NCBI GenBank assembly: GCA_001828855.1
Contig: MHZT01000034.1
Location: 354,064 to 418,063 of the forward strand
DNA: 64,000 nt
Origin: Rhodobacterales bacterium RIFCSPHIGHO2_02_FULL_62_130
GTDB taxonomy: Bacteria > Pseudomonadota > Alphaproteobacteria > Rhodobacterales > Rhodobacteraceae
Reading direction: 5' to 3'
The position numbers and the translations under genes are program-made. Each line of letters opens with the position of its first letter. Positions within the stretch are counted from its first letter, which is position 1. Shown here piece by piece: positions 1-8,946 of the stretch. The notes beneath the pieces were generated by a model. It ran no database searches. It worked only from the letters and a program-made list of their open reading frames with translations, and was not told where the DNA came from.

Positions 1-1
1 T

Positions 2-661
2 GCTCAGGTAATTGGTGCGGTGCAGCGGGCTTCGACCAAGGCCACGGTCGTCATGAGTGCGGCTGGCACCATGCCGGGAGAGCTTCACAAGATATGGGAT
101 GCGCCGATGGGCGGCTATCACATGGAATACGGCTTTTCTTGCATGGGCTATGAAATCGCGGGGGCCATGGGCATCAAGCTGGCGCGGCCCGATGCGGATG
201 TGGTCTGCATGGTGGGCGATGGCAGCTATATGATGGCGAACTCGGAGCTGGCGACCGCCGTCATGATGGGCGTGCCTTTCACTGTGGTGCTGACCGATAA
301 CCGTGGTTACGGCTGCATCAACCGGCTGCAAAAGGGCACGGGCGGGGCGGGGTTCAACAACCTGCTGGACGACAGCTATCATGTGAACCCAAGCCATATC
401 GACTTTGCCGCCCATGCGGGCAGTATGGGCGCGCGGGCGCTGAAAGTGGCTACGATTGCGGAACTTGAGGCAGCACTGGCCGAAGCCAAGGGCGCGAAGA
501 TCCCGACCGTGATCGTGATCGACACCGATCCCTGGCCCTCGACCGAGGCGGGCGGCACTTGGTGGGACGTGGCGGTGCCAGAGGTCTCGACGCGCGCCGA
601 AGTGAACACAGCCCACGCCAATTACCAGAAAAACACGCAAAACCAGCGTCTTGCTGACTGA
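2..661 (+). CDS. iolD: 3D-(3,5/4)-trihydroxycyclohexane-1,2-dione acylhydrolase, C-terminal part
   Basis: This is the C-terminal ~220 residues of IolD, the thiamine-diphosphate enzyme that opens the inositol-derived diketone ring to 5-deoxyglucuronate. The frame is open to the left edge, so the N-terminal two thirds lie outside the window. The TPP/Mg-binding motif is visible: [16 protein letters not shown] followed about 27 residues after GDG by the Asn of LTDNRGYG. The conserved block [17 protein letters not shown] precedes it. iolE starts 14 bases after the stop and iolB follows, which fixes the pathway assignment independently of the motif. It acts in the cytosol. Confidence is high for the family; only the missing N-terminus limits the call. 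Confidence 0.95.
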   Translation, partial: AQVIGAVQRASTKATVVMSAAGTMPGELHKIWDAPMGGYHMEYGFSCMGYEIAGAMGIKLARPDADVVCMVGDGSYMMANSELATAVMMGVPFTVVLTDNRGYGCINRLQKGTGGAGFNNLLDDSYHVNPSHIDFAAHAGSMGARALKVATIAELEAALAEAKGAKIPTVIVIDTDPWPSTEAGGTWWDVAVPEVSTRAEVNTAHANYQKNTQNQRLAD

Positions 662-674
662 TCCCGAGGATAGA

Positions 675-1571
675 ATGATTACCTACGGCACCAACCCGAT
701 TGCATGGACCAATGACGACGACCGCAGCCTTGGCGCGCATATCAGCTTTGAGCAATGCCTGAACGAAACCGCGCAGATCGGTTTTGATGGCATTGAAAAG
801 GGCCATAAATTTCCGACCACGGTGGCGGGGCTGAAAGAGGTCCTTGACCCGCGCGGGCTGAAATTCGTCTCGGGCTGGCATTCGACCAACCTGCTTGTGA
901 ACGATCTGGAGACCGAAAAGGCTGCGATGCAGCCGTTTCTGGACGTGCTGAAAGGTATGGGCTGCAAGGTTATCATCGTCTGCGAGACCTCGAACGCGAT
1001 CCACGGAGCGGATGATATGGCGGTGAACGACCGCCCGCGTCTGAAGGATGCCGAATGGAAGGCCTTCGGCGCGGGGATCGAGGCGCTGGCGGCCTATTCA
1101 GCCGCCCAAGGCATCACGCTGGTTTACCATCACCACATGGGCACCATCGTGGAAACCGAGTGGGAGATTGACCGCTTGATGGCCGAAACCGGCCCGCATA
1201 CCCATCTTCTGCTGGACACCGGCCATTGCTATTTCGGCGGCGGCGATCCGGTGCGGCTGGCGAAAAAGCACATGGGTCGTGTGCGCCATATCCACGCCAA
1301 GAACGTGCGCCCTGCGGTGATGAAAGACGTGCGCGAGTTGGGGCTTTCCTTCCTTGAGGGCGTGCGGCGCGGGGTATTCACGGTTCCGGGCGATGCCGAA
1401 GGGGCGGTGGATTTCGTGGGCGTTCTGGAGATCGCGGCGCTGCATGGCTATCAGGGCTGGCTGGTGATCGAGGCCGAGCAAGACCCCTCGGTGCGCAATC
1501 CGCTGGAATATCAGTCGATGGGGCTGCGCAGTCTGAAGGCTTTTGCCAAACGGGCAGGGTTGGACAAGTGA
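675..1571 (+). CDS. iolE: myo-inosose-2 dehydratase
   Basis: IolE removes water from 2-keto-myo-inositol to give the substrate of IolD. The protein is 298 residues, normal for the family, and begins with the typical [17 protein letters not shown] segment. It is a TIM-barrel of the xylose-isomerase-like sugar-phosphate isomerase superfamily. Likely metal/acid residues sit in [25 protein letters not shown] and LVIEAEQD. I chose the ATG at 675 because it has a GAGG element eight bases upstream; an upstream non-ATG start at 651 would overlap iolD and add unconserved residues. It is evidently co-transcribed with iolD and probably with iolB. Confidence 0.95.
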   Translation: MITYGTNPIAWTNDDDRSLGAHISFEQCLNETAQIGFDGIEKGHKFPTTVAGLKEVLDPRGLKFVSGWHSTNLLVNDLETEKAAMQPFLDVLKGMGCKVIIVCETSNAIHGADDMAVNDRPRLKDAEWKAFGAGIEALAAYSAAQGITLVYHHHMGTIVETEWEIDRLMAETGPHTHLLLDTGHCYFGGGDPVRLAKKHMGRVRHIHAKNVRPAVMKDVRELGLSFLEGVRRGVFTVPGDAEGAVDFVGVLEIAALHGYQGWLVIEAEQDPSVRNPLEYQSMGLRSLKAFAKRAGLDK

Positions 1572-1582
1572 CATCTGGCGGA

Positions 1583-1634
1583 GCGGGGGTTTCACACCCC
1601 CGCGCCCCCGTGGGATATTTATGCGAAGAGGATG
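1583..1634 (+). repeat. dispersed palindromic repeat family A, copy 1 (one-arm)
   Basis: The 60-bp iolE-iolB gap holds a GC hairpin (GCGGGGGT at 1583 pairing with ACCCCCGC at 1596) followed by CCCCCGTGGGATATTTATG and then CGAAGAGGATG. The GGATATTT...GAAGAGGAT tail recurs at six other places in the window. The AAGAGG at the repeat end lies immediately upstream of iolB, so the repeat appears to provide part of its ribosome-binding region. Confidence 0.7.
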
Positions 1635-1643
1635 AGCGGAACC

Positions 1644-2459
1644 ATGTCCAAGTTACTGCGGAAGCCTGTGGGGACCTCGGGCAAGGTGCATGACGTCACG
1701 CCGGAAAACGCCGGTTGGGGTTATGTGGGCTTCGGGCTTTACCGGCTGAAGGCGGGGGAGCGCGCGGCAGAGGCTACGGGCGAGACCGAGGTTATTCTGG
1801 TTCTGGTCGAGGGGAAGGCACAGATCACGGCGGCGGGGCAGGATTGGGGTGTTCTGGGCGACCGGATGGATGTGTTCGAAAAGACGCCGCCGCATTGCCT
1901 GTATGTGCCGAACGGGCAGGATTGGGCGGCGGTGGCGACCACCGATTGCACGCTGGCGGTCTGCGCGGCCCCCGGCAAGGGCGGGCATAAGGCCGCACGT
2001 CTGGGGCCGGATGGGATTACCCTGACCCAGCGTGGCACGGGGGCGAACACCCGTTTTGTCAACAACATCGCCATGGAGGCGCTGGATGTGGCCGACAGCC
2101 TGCTTGTGACCGAAGTGTTTACGCCGCAGGGGAATTGGTCGTCCTACCCCAGCCACCGCCATGACGAGGACGACTTTCCGCGCATGACCTATCTGGAGGA
2201 AACCTATTACCACCGGCTGAACCCCGAGCAGGGTTTTGGTTTCCAGCGGGTCTATACCGAAGACGGGTCTTTGGACGAATCCATGGCCGTGAAGTCGCAT
2301 GATGTGGTGCTGGTGCCCAAGGGCCACCATCCCTGCGGTGCGCCCTATGGCTATGAGATGTATTATCTGAATGTGATGGCCGGTCCGCGCCGCAACTGGC
2401 GCTTTGCGAATGACCCTGATCACGACTGGATCTACCGGCGCGACAACCCGCAGACTTGA
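1644..2459 (+). CDS. iolB: 5-deoxy-glucuronate isomerase
   Basis: IolB converts 5-deoxyglucuronate to 2-deoxy-5-keto-gluconate. It is a double cupin of 271 residues, with a histidine-rich metal region SSYPSHRHDEDDFPRMTYLEE and a second one near VPKGHHPCGAPYGYEMYYLN, both typical of IolB. An in-frame ATG at 1632 would add four residues and lies directly on the AAGAGG of a dispersed repeat; ATG 1644, giving MSKLLRKPVG, matches the usual N-terminus better, so I chose it. The gene follows iolE co-directionally. It ends 14 bases before the stop of a convergent small gene with no room for a separate terminator. Confidence 0.93.
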   Translation: MSKLLRKPVGTSGKVHDVTPENAGWGYVGFGLYRLKAGERAAEATGETEVILVLVEGKAQITAAGQDWGVLGDRMDVFEKTPPHCLYVPNGQDWAAVATTDCTLAVCAAPGKGGHKAARLGPDGITLTQRGTGANTRFVNNIAMEALDVADSLLVTEVFTPQGNWSSYPSHRHDEDDFPRMTYLEETYYHRLNPEQGFGFQRVYTEDGSLDESMAVKSHDVVLVPKGHHPCGAPYGYEMYYLNVMAGPRRNWRFANDPDHDWIYRRDNPQT

Positions 2460-2473
2460 ACCCCTCTCGCCGC

Positions 2474-2845
2474 CTAGCCCATTTGCAAAAGTGTCAGGCG
2501 GCGGCCGGGGCCAAGGGCGCGCAGCTCTGTCTCGACCAGTCTGGGGTTGGGCAGCTTTGGGCAAAGCACGGTTATCTCTCCGGCAAAACCGAGCATTTGC
2601 AGGCGTTCGATCACCGCAAAGGCATCCTGTCTGGCCCCGAACAGCGCACAGATCACCCGATCCGGCATGGTTTCGGCCAACAGACCGGCTGTCAGGGCAT
2701 CAAGCGCGACACTGCTGATCAGGCCCGCCTCCGTGCGGCTGATGCCAGTGGCTGTTGCGCCCAGATCAATACAAAGCAGGGTCTCCGAAGCTTTGGCGCT
2801 TTGGGGGCCGGGCAGGGGCAGGGGAAAGGGGGTGCTGCTGCTCAT
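2474..2845 (-). CDS. conserved hypothetical receiver-like protein, 123 aa
   Basis: No family name comes to mind with certainty. The 123-residue product has an N-terminal low-complexity stretch (SSSTPFPLPLPGP), then an alpha/beta segment reading LLCIDLGATATG, MPDRVICALFGARQDAFAVIERLQMLGFAGEITVLCP, and a C-terminal LVETELRALGPGRRLTLL. The order of strands and helices and the D-x-x-x-x-IERL-x-x-L-G-x-x-G-x-I-x-V-L pattern resemble a response-regulator receiver fold that has lost the phosphoacceptor Asp at the end of strand 3. It is divergent from phoR (183-bp gap), so it could share its control. Longer upstream starts give an implausible Arg/Gln-rich extension, so I start at 2845. The structural reading is inference. 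Confidence 0.6.
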   Translation of the reverse strand: MSSSTPFPLPLPGPQSAKASETLLCIDLGATATGISRTEAGLISSVALDALTAGLLAETMPDRVICALFGARQDAFAVIERLQMLGFAGEITVLCPKLPNPRLVETELRALGPGRRLTLLQMG

Positions 2846-3028
2846 GCTGGGTCTCGGAGGATGTGCCGGTGGGCGCTGACGGAAAACTGTTACAACTTTT
2901 AGGGTATAAGGCCGCGCCACTTTTCGCGCTTTGGTTAAAACGTATCGTTGGCAATGCCACAAGCCAGAAATGCCTAGGGCTTTGACAAGGCTTGGGTTAA
3001 GTGGCGCAGATGCATCGTTGAGGCCATC

Positions 3029-4057
3029 ATGGATCAAACCCGTTCTGTCTCGCTTTTGTTGGCGGCAATCCCGCTGCCCTGCGTGTTGATCGCGCCGGAT
3101 GACAAGGTGCTGGCCGCCAATCCGCCCGCAGTGGCGCTGTTCGGCGCTGCGGCCCTGGGGCGGCATTTCGGATTGACCTTCCGGCAACCCGATCTTCTGG
3201 CCGCGATTGCGGCGGCGCAGCGGGGGGAAAACCCTTCGCCCTTGCGGCAGGTGCGGCCCGGCCCGTCACAGGACAGCGTTTACGAGGTGACGGTGACGGC
3301 GGTGCCGCATGGTGTGCTGCTGGCGTTTCAGGATTTGTCGGCGCTGACCCAGATGGACCAGATGCGCCGCGATTTCGTGGCCAATGTCAGCCATGAATTG
3401 CGGACGCCGCTGACCGCCCTGCTGGGATTCATCGAGACTCTGCGCGGCCCTGCGCGGGACGATGCCGCCGCGCGCGAGCGGTTTCTGGGGATCATGGCGA
3501 CCGAGGCCGAGCGGATGAACAGGCTTGTGCGCGATCTGTTGCACCTGAGCAGGGTCGAGGCGGAAGAACGGATTGCGCCCGAGGGCAAGCTTGATCTGGG
3601 CGGCGTGGCGCGCACCGTGGCGGCGATGTTTGCCGAAACCGCAGCGGCGGCGGGGGTGAGAATTGTCATCGAAGGGGCGGATGCGCCCTTGATGATACGG
3701 GCCGACCGCGACCAGATGGTGCAGGTTCTGTCCAACCTGATCGAGAATGCGGTGAAATACGGCAGCCCCGCCGGAGGGCAGGTGACCGTCAGCTTCGCGC
3801 GAATCAACACCGCCCTTGGGCCAAAGCTGCAATTGACGGTGGCCGATCAGGGCGAGGGCATCGACCCGCTGCATCTGCCGCGACTCACCGAACGATTCTA
3901 CCGTGTGGACGGGCATCGGTCGCGGCAAATGGGCGGCACGGGGCTGGGATTGGCGATTGTAAAACATATCGTCAGCCGCCACCGCGGGCGGCTCCAGATT
4001 GAAAGCGAGGCCGGAAAAGGCAGTCGTTTCAACGTGATATTGCCAATTTCCGGCTAG
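3029..4057 (+). CDS. phoR: phosphate regulon sensor histidine kinase PhoR
   Basis: PhoR phosphorylates and dephosphorylates PhoB according to the state of the Pst transporter and PhoU. The 342-residue protein has a PAS-like N-terminal domain (about 10-100), a HisKA domain with the H-box DFVANVSHELRTPLTALLGF (phospho-accepting His122), and a HATPase domain with N box NLIENAVKYG, G1 DQGEGID and G2 GGTGLGLAIV. No hydrophobic segment long enough to span the membrane is visible, unlike the E. coli protein with its membrane anchor, so it is probably soluble or attached through partners. The start ATG at 3029 has GAGG upstream. It precedes pstSCAB-phoU-phoB, a common alphaproteobacterial order. A Pho box lies after it, so phoR probably has its own promoter. 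Confidence 0.95.
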   Translation: MDQTRSVSLLLAAIPLPCVLIAPDDKVLAANPPAVALFGAAALGRHFGLTFRQPDLLAAIAAAQRGENPSPLRQVRPGPSQDSVYEVTVTAVPHGVLLAFQDLSALTQMDQMRRDFVANVSHELRTPLTALLGFIETLRGPARDDAAARERFLGIMATEAERMNRLVRDLLHLSRVEAEERIAPEGKLDLGGVARTVAAMFAETAAAAGVRIVIEGADAPLMIRADRDQMVQVLSNLIENAVKYGSPAGGQVTVSFARINTALGPKLQLTVADQGEGIDPLHLPRLTERFYRVDGHRSRQMGGTGLGLAIVKHIVSRHRGRLQIESEAGKGSRFNVILPISG

Positions 4058-4115
4058 GTCCGGCGGGATGGTCCCCCGGTGTATACTGGGGCGAAAATTC
4101 ACCGGAACGGTGCTA

Positions 4116-4148
4116 TGTCATGGTTCTGTTACAATACTGTCGCAAAAC
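4116..4148 (+). promoter_or_regulatory. Pho box (three PhoB half-site repeats) upstream of pstS
   Basis: Three direct 11-bp units lie head to tail: TGTCATGGTTC (4116), TGTTACAATAC (4127) and TGTCGCAAAAC (4138). The second and third give CTGTTACAATACTGTCGC (4126-4143), close to the known PhoB consensus CTGTCATAWAWCTGTMAY. A further similar element, CTTGTGTAACG, follows in the same phase. The array ends about 80 bases before the pstS start, as expected for an activator site. The remaining ~100 bp of the 169-bp phoR-pstS gap shows nothing else that I recognise. Confidence 0.85.
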
Positions 4149-4226
4149 CTTGTGTAACGGTCCCTAAACGGGCCAAGACGAAAGGCCAGACGGGCGTTTC
4201 GCATCGACACAGACAGGAGAGACTCA

Positions 4227-5282
4227 ATGTCCCTGACCAAACTTGCCACTTCGACGCTGGCGATCCTTGCCGCCTCGACCATCGCTGCTTCTGCGCGCGA
4301 CCAGGTTCAGATCACCGGTTCGTCGACCGTGCTGCCCTATGCCACCATCGTGGCCGAAGCCTTTGGCGAAAACTTCGATTTCGCGACGCCGGTTGTTGAA
4401 GGCGGCGGTTCGGGTGCTGGCCGCAAGAAGCTGTGCGAAGGCGTGGGCGAGAACACCGTTGATATCGCCAACTCTTCGTCGCGCATTTCGCAAGGCGATC
4501 TGGATCTCTGCGCCACCAACGGCGTGGGCGAAGTCATGGAAGTCCGTATCGGCTATGATGGCATCGTGTTTGCATCCGACATCGCTGGCCCGGCCTTCGC
4601 GCTGACTCCGGCTGACGTTTACGGCGCGCTGGCAGGCAAAGTTGCCAAGGACGGCGCTTTGGTTGACAACGCGGCCGCCCAGTGGTCCGAAGTGAACGCT
4701 GCTCTGCCCGCGCAGAACATCATGGTTTTCATCCCCGGCACCAAGCACGGCACGCGTGAAGTGTTCGACACCAAAGTGATCGTCGAAGGCTGCAAGGCAA
4801 CCGGCGCTTATGATCTGTTCCTTGCCACCGCCGAAGGCGCTGACGACAAGGAAAAGAAAACCGCTGCCGAGAAAGCCTGCAACGAGCTTCGCACCGACGG
4901 CAAGTCGATCGACGTTGACGGCGACTACACCGAAACGCTGGCCCGCATTGATGCGGACAAGAACGGCGTGGGCGTGTTCGGCCTGTCCTTCTACCAGAAC
5001 AACACCGACAAGCTTCAGGTCGCAACCATGAACGGCATCGTGCCGACCGTGGAAACCATCGCGGCCGGTGACTATCCGGTGTCGCGTCCGCTGTATTTCT
5101 ACGTCAAGAAAGCGCATATCGGCGTGATCCCCGGCCTGAAGGAATACATCGAGTTCTTCGTGTCCGACGAAATGGCAGGCCCGGATGGCCCGCTGGCAGA
5201 ATACGGTCTGGTTTCCGATCCGGAACTGGCCGCAACGCAAGCCGCAGTTGCCGCCGAAACCCCGATGGGTCCGCTGGAATAA
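4227..5282 (+). CDS. pstS: periplasmic phosphate-binding protein PstS
   Basis: PstS captures inorganic phosphate in the periplasm and delivers it to the PstCAB transporter. It has 351 residues with a signal peptide (MSLTKLATSTLAILAASTIA, cleavage probably after ASA). Phosphate-contacting motifs are ITGSSTVLPYA near the N-terminus, GGGSGAGRK and NSSSRIS; PGTKHGTRE corresponds to the later Ser/Arg/Asp pocket. ATG 4227 has AGGAGA upstream. It is the first gene after the Pho box. A strong hairpin right after its stop suggests that pstS is made in excess over the downstream transporter genes. Confidence 0.95.
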   Translation: MSLTKLATSTLAILAASTIAASARDQVQITGSSTVLPYATIVAEAFGENFDFATPVVEGGGSGAGRKKLCEGVGENTVDIANSSSRISQGDLDLCATNGVGEVMEVRIGYDGIVFASDIAGPAFALTPADVYGALAGKVAKDGALVDNAAAQWSEVNAALPAQNIMVFIPGTKHGTREVFDTKVIVEGCKATGAYDLFLATAEGADDKEKKTAAEKACNELRTDGKSIDVDGDYTETLARIDADKNGVGVFGLSFYQNNTDKLQVATMNGIVPTVETIAAGDYPVSRPLYFYVKKAHIGVIPGLKEYIEFFVSDEMAGPDGPLAEYGLVSDPELAATQAAVAAETPMGPLE

Positions 5283-5292
5283 TCCAAATCAC

Positions 5293-5317
5293 GCGGGGGG
5301 CAGCATTTGCCCCCCGC
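5293..5317 (+). terminator. GC-rich hairpin between pstS and pstC (probable partial terminator/processing site)
   Basis: GCGGGGGGCA (5293-5302) and TGCCCCCCGC (5308-5317) form a perfect 10-bp stem with a five-base loop. There is no T-run after it, so it is more likely an attenuating or mRNA-stabilising hairpin than a full terminator. Its position right after a highly expressed binding-protein gene fits the known way such operons raise binding-protein levels. Confidence 0.7.
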
Positions 5318-5340
5318 AGCCTTCATGACGGAAAGACCTG

Positions 5341-6801
5341 ATGTCGGTTTCCCTGCTGCTTCTTGCTATTGCCCTGCTGGCCCTGATCGGTTTCGGTCTT
5401 GCGCGCCGCCGGGCTTTGTCCTCTGCCGGGGGCAACCCGCGCGAATTGCACTCGCTGCCCGGTTATTATGGCTGGCATGGGGCGCTGATGACGGCTTTGC
5501 CCGCGCTGGCCGGATTGTTGATCTGGCTGCTGGTGCAGCCCGTCCTGATCGAGCGCAGCGTTTCCGCGCATTTTCCCGCCGATATGATTGCCGCCGACAG
5601 CTCGCTTGCCTTGACCATGGCCGATGTGCGGCGCGTGGCAGGCGGGATCGATGTGGCACTGACCGCAGGCGCAATGAAGACCGATGATGCGGGCCGCATC
5701 ACCACCGATCTGGCGCAGGTGCGCGACACGCTCAAGGCCGTAGGGGTTGCCCTCGGGTCTGACGTGACGACCGAAGTGCTGGCCGCCGCGCAGGATTACC
5801 GCCGCTTGGCCGCGCTTGGTGCCACCGGACGCGCGCTTCTGGTGCTGGTGCTGGCGATTGCAGGCATGGCGCTTGCCATCCGCGCCACCGACAAGGACTT
5901 CCGCGCCCGTAACCGTGTCGAGCAAGTCACCTTGGGCGCGCTGATGCTGTCCTCGTCTATCGCCATCCTGACCACCTTGGGCATCATCGCCTCGATGCTG
6001 ACCGAGACCTTCCATTTCTTCGAAGCCTATCCGATCGCGGATTTCTTCTTTGGCCTCACATGGTCGCCAAACTTCAAGGGTGACTCGCAACTGGGCATTC
6101 TGCCGCTGATCTGGGGAACGCTGTATATCAGCCTTGTCTCGATGCTGGTGGCGGTTCCTTTGGGCCTGTTTGCCGCGATCTATCTGGCCGAATACGCCTC
6201 GGCCCGCGCCCGCGCCTGGATCAAGCCGCTGATCGAGTTGATCGCGGGCATCCCGACCGTTGTGTTCGGCCTGTTCGCCCTTGTCACCGTCGGCCCGTTC
6301 CTGCGCGATTACATCGCCTCGCCGATGGGCTGGGGGGATAGCGGATCGTCGGTGATGACCGCCGGCCTTGTGATCGGTATCCTGAACATTCCCTTCATTT
6401 CGTCGCTGTCCGACGACATCATCAACGCCGTGCCGCAATCGTTGCGCGATGGCTCGCTGGCAATCGGCGCGACCAAATCCGAAACCGTGCGTCAGGTTGT
6501 GCTTCCGGCGGCATTGCCGGGCATCATGGGCGCGGTGTTGATGGCCGCAAGCCGTGCCATCGGCGAGACGATGATCGTCTCGATGGGGGCTGGGGCCGCC
6601 GCGCGGCTTGATCTGAACCCGTTCGAAGCGATGACCACCATAACGGTGAAAATCGTCAGCCAGTTGACCGGAGACACCGATTTCGGATCGCCTGAAACAC
6701 TGGTCGCCTTTGCCCTTGGCATGACGCTGTTCGTCATCACCCTTGGCCTGAATATCCTAGCCCTCGCCATCGTGCGTAAATACCGCGAGCAATACGAATG
6801 A
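5341..6801 (+). CDS. pstC: phosphate ABC transporter permease PstC
   Basis: One of the two membrane subunits of the high-affinity phosphate importer. The 486-residue protein is much longer than E. coli PstC (about 320), because of an N-terminal extension of some 200 residues. The extension contains several hydrophobic segments (LLLLAIALLALIGFGLA near the start, ALPALAGLLIWLLVQPVLI, ALLVLVLAIAGMALAI) and a hydrophilic region between. The canonical permease core begins near residue 250 (WGTLYISLVSMLVAVPLGLFAAIYLAEYA) and carries the cytoplasmic coupling loop around SLAIGATKSETVRQVVLPAALPGIMGA. pstA overlaps its stop by four bases (ATGA). The long form is familiar in alphaproteobacteria. Confidence 0.93.
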   Translation: MSVSLLLLAIALLALIGFGLARRRALSSAGGNPRELHSLPGYYGWHGALMTALPALAGLLIWLLVQPVLIERSVSAHFPADMIAADSSLALTMADVRRVAGGIDVALTAGAMKTDDAGRITTDLAQVRDTLKAVGVALGSDVTTEVLAAAQDYRRLAALGATGRALLVLVLAIAGMALAIRATDKDFRARNRVEQVTLGALMLSSSIAILTTLGIIASMLTETFHFFEAYPIADFFFGLTWSPNFKGDSQLGILPLIWGTLYISLVSMLVAVPLGLFAAIYLAEYASARARAWIKPLIELIAGIPTVVFGLFALVTVGPFLRDYIASPMGWGDSGSSVMTAGLVIGILNIPFISSLSDDIINAVPQSLRDGSLAIGATKSETVRQVVLPAALPGIMGAVLMAASRAIGETMIVSMGAGAAARLDLNPFEAMTTITVKIVSQLTGDTDFGSPETLVAFALGMTLFVITLGLNILALAIVRKYREQYE

Positions 6802-8126
6802 CCGATACCCCCAAATCCGGCTCGATCTTTACGCAGACCGGGCTGATGGCCAAACGCAACGCTTCGGAAAAGCGCTTTCGCTTTTACGGGCTGGTGGCGG
6901 TGGTGGCATCGCTGATGATGCTTGCCTTCATCCTGTTCACCATCTTTTCGGCGGGGCTGTCGTCGTTCCGGCAGACCACCGTGACTTTTTCACTGGAACT
7001 GACCGAAGCAAAGCTTGACCCCAAGGGCGGGCGTGATCCGGCAAAACTGGCCAAGGTCACCACGGTTGGCTATAACAAGCTGATCGGCACAGGCTTTGCC
7101 GCCGCGATCAAGGAACACGGCATCGAGATCGAAGGCCTGACCGACAAAGACGCCGCCGGTTTCCTGTCGGACGAGGCCGCCGCAAACCTGCGCGACCGCG
7201 TGCTGGCCGACCCCACGCTGATCGGCCAAACGGTTGAAATCAACGCGCTGGTGATGGGCCGCATTGACGGCTTCATGAAGGGGCGGGTGACGGCAGAATC
7301 CGCCGCCAACGATTCCAACATCTCGGCCGAGCAACTCGCGCTGGCCAAGGCGCTGGACGACAAGGGCCTGCTGCATCTTTCGTTCAACCCCGCCTTCATC
7401 ACCGGCACCGATGCATCCGACACCCGCCCCGAAGCGGCCGGTCTGGGCGTGGCCATCCTTGGTTCGGCCTATATGATGCTGCTGGTGATCGTGCTGGCGC
7501 TGCCCGTCGGCGTCGCGGCCTCAATCTACCTTGAGGAATTTGCGCCGAAGAACAAGCTGACCGATCTGATCGAGGTTAATATCTCGAACTTGGCTGCAGT
7601 GCCGTCGATTGTCTTCGGTATCCTTGGCCTTGCGATCTTCATCAACTTTGCCGGACTGCCGCAATCTTCGTCGCTGGTCGGCGCGTTGGTGCTGTCGCTG
7701 ATGACGCTGCCGACCATCATCATTGCCACCCGTGCCAGCCTCAAGGCCGTGCCGCCTTCGATCCGCGATGCGGCGCTGGGGGTGGGGGCATCCAAGATGC
7801 AGACCACCTTCCACCACGTCCTGCCGCTGGCGATCCCAGGCATCCTGACCGGCGCTATCATCGGCCTTGCGCGGGCGCTTGGTGAAACCGCGCCGCTGCT
7901 GCTGATCGGCATGGTGGCCTTTGTGCGCGAATACCCCGGCGCACCTCCGGCTGGCTTTTCCGACCCTGCCTCGGCGCTGCCGGTGCAGATCTACCAATGG
8001 ACCCAGCGGTCCGACCCGGCCTTTGTCGAGCGTGCCTCGGGCGCGATCATCGTTCTGCTGGTGTTCCTGCTGGTGATGAACACAACCGCAATCCTACTGC
8101 GCCGCCGTTTTGAGCGGCGCTGGTAA
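6798..8126 (+). CDS. pstA: phosphate ABC transporter permease PstA
   Basis: The second membrane subunit of the phosphate importer, 442 residues against about 300 in E. coli. After the first membrane helix ([22 protein letters not shown]) there is a hydrophilic insert of roughly 150 residues with no recognisable domain, presumably periplasmic. The permease core then begins at [36 protein letters not shown] and includes the coupling loop [25 protein letters not shown]. It overlaps pstC by four bases, and its TAA is immediately followed by the pstB region. Both permeases in this operon are enlarged on the N-terminal side, so the extensions may interact. Confidence 0.92.
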   Translation: MTDTPKSGSIFTQTGLMAKRNASEKRFRFYGLVAVVASLMMLAFILFTIFSAGLSSFRQTTVTFSLELTEAKLDPKGGRDPAKLAKVTTVGYNKLIGTGFAAAIKEHGIEIEGLTDKDAAGFLSDEAAANLRDRVLADPTLIGQTVEINALVMGRIDGFMKGRVTAESAANDSNISAEQLALAKALDDKGLLHLSFNPAFITGTDASDTRPEAAGLGVAILGSAYMMLLVIVLALPVGVAASIYLEEFAPKNKLTDLIEVNISNLAAVPSIVFGILGLAIFINFAGLPQSSSLVGALVLSLMTLPTIIIATRASLKAVPPSIRDAALGVGASKMQTTFHHVLPLAIPGILTGAIIGLARALGETAPLLLIGMVAFVREYPGAPPAGFSDPASALPVQIYQWTQRSDPAFVERASGAIIVLLVFLLVMNTTAILLRRRFERRW

Positions 8127-8137
8127 TGGGGACGCAC

Positions 8138-8935
8138 ATGAATGACATGCGAATAGTGGAGAGGCTCGTGGAGACTCAAGGCAACAAGATCTCGGCCCGC
8201 GCGGTGCAGGTGCATTATGGCACATCGCACGCGATCAAGGATGTCGATGTTGATATTCTGGACAAGACCGTGACCGCCTTTATCGGCCCCTCGGGATGCG
8301 GCAAATCAACCTTCCTGCGCTGCCTGAACCGGATGAACGACACGATTGCCGCCTGCAAAGTGACCGGCAAGATCACGCTGGACGGGGAAGACATCTACGA
8401 CGCCCGCGTCGATCCGGTGCAACTGCGTGCCAAGGTCGGCATGGTGTTCCAGAAGCCGAACCCGTTTCCGAAATCGATCTATGACAACGTGGCTTACGGC
8501 CCCAAAATCCACGGGCTGACGCGCTCCAAGGCCGAACTCGACGAGATCGTGGAAAGCTGCCTTCGCAAAGCCGCGCTGTGGAATGAGGTCAAGGATCGCC
8601 TGACTGCTCCCGGCACCGGCCTGTCGGGCGGCCAGCAACAGCGCCTGTGCATCGCCCGCGCGATTGCCACCTCGCCCGAAGTGCTGCTGATGGACGAACC
8701 CTGCTCGGCGCTTGACCCCATCGCCACGGCGCAGGTCGAAGAGCTGATCGACGAATTGCGCGACCAGTTTTCGGTGGTAATTGTCACCCACTCGATGCAG
8801 CAGGCCGCCCGCGTGTCGCAGCGCACCGCGTTTTTCCACCTTGGGAACCTGGTCGAATACGGCGAAACCGGACAGATTTTCACCAATCCGCGCGATCCCC
8901 GCACGGAATCCTATATTTCCGGCCGGATCGGCTGA
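8138..8935 (+). CDS. pstB: phosphate ABC transporter ATP-binding protein PstB
   Basis: The ATPase of the phosphate importer, 265 residues. It shows Walker [10 protein letters not shown], the Q-loop in [22 protein letters not shown] (the FPKSI segment is typical of PstB), signature LSGGQQQRL, Walker [14 protein letters not shown] and the H-loop in [12 protein letters not shown] start at ATG 8138, preceded by GGGGA; an ATG at 8126 overlapping the pstA stop is possible and would add four residues. phoU follows after 11 bases. Confidence 0.94.
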   Translation: MNDMRIVERLVETQGNKISARAVQVHYGTSHAIKDVDVDILDKTVTAFIGPSGCGKSTFLRCLNRMNDTIAACKVTGKITLDGEDIYDARVDPVQLRAKVGMVFQKPNPFPKSIYDNVAYGPKIHGLTRSKAELDEIVESCLRKAALWNEVKDRLTAPGTGLSGGQQQRLCIARAIATSPEVLLMDEPCSALDPIATAQVEELIDELRDQFSVVIVTHSMQQAARVSQRTAFFHLGNLVEYGETGQIFTNPRDPRTESYISGRIG

Positions 8936-8946
8936 CGGAGACAGAT

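Noticed and set aside
2881..2898. CTGTTAC near the phoR promoter as a Pho box
   Set aside because: Only one half-site is present; no second unit follows at 11 bp, so autoregulation of phoR by PhoB is not supported here.
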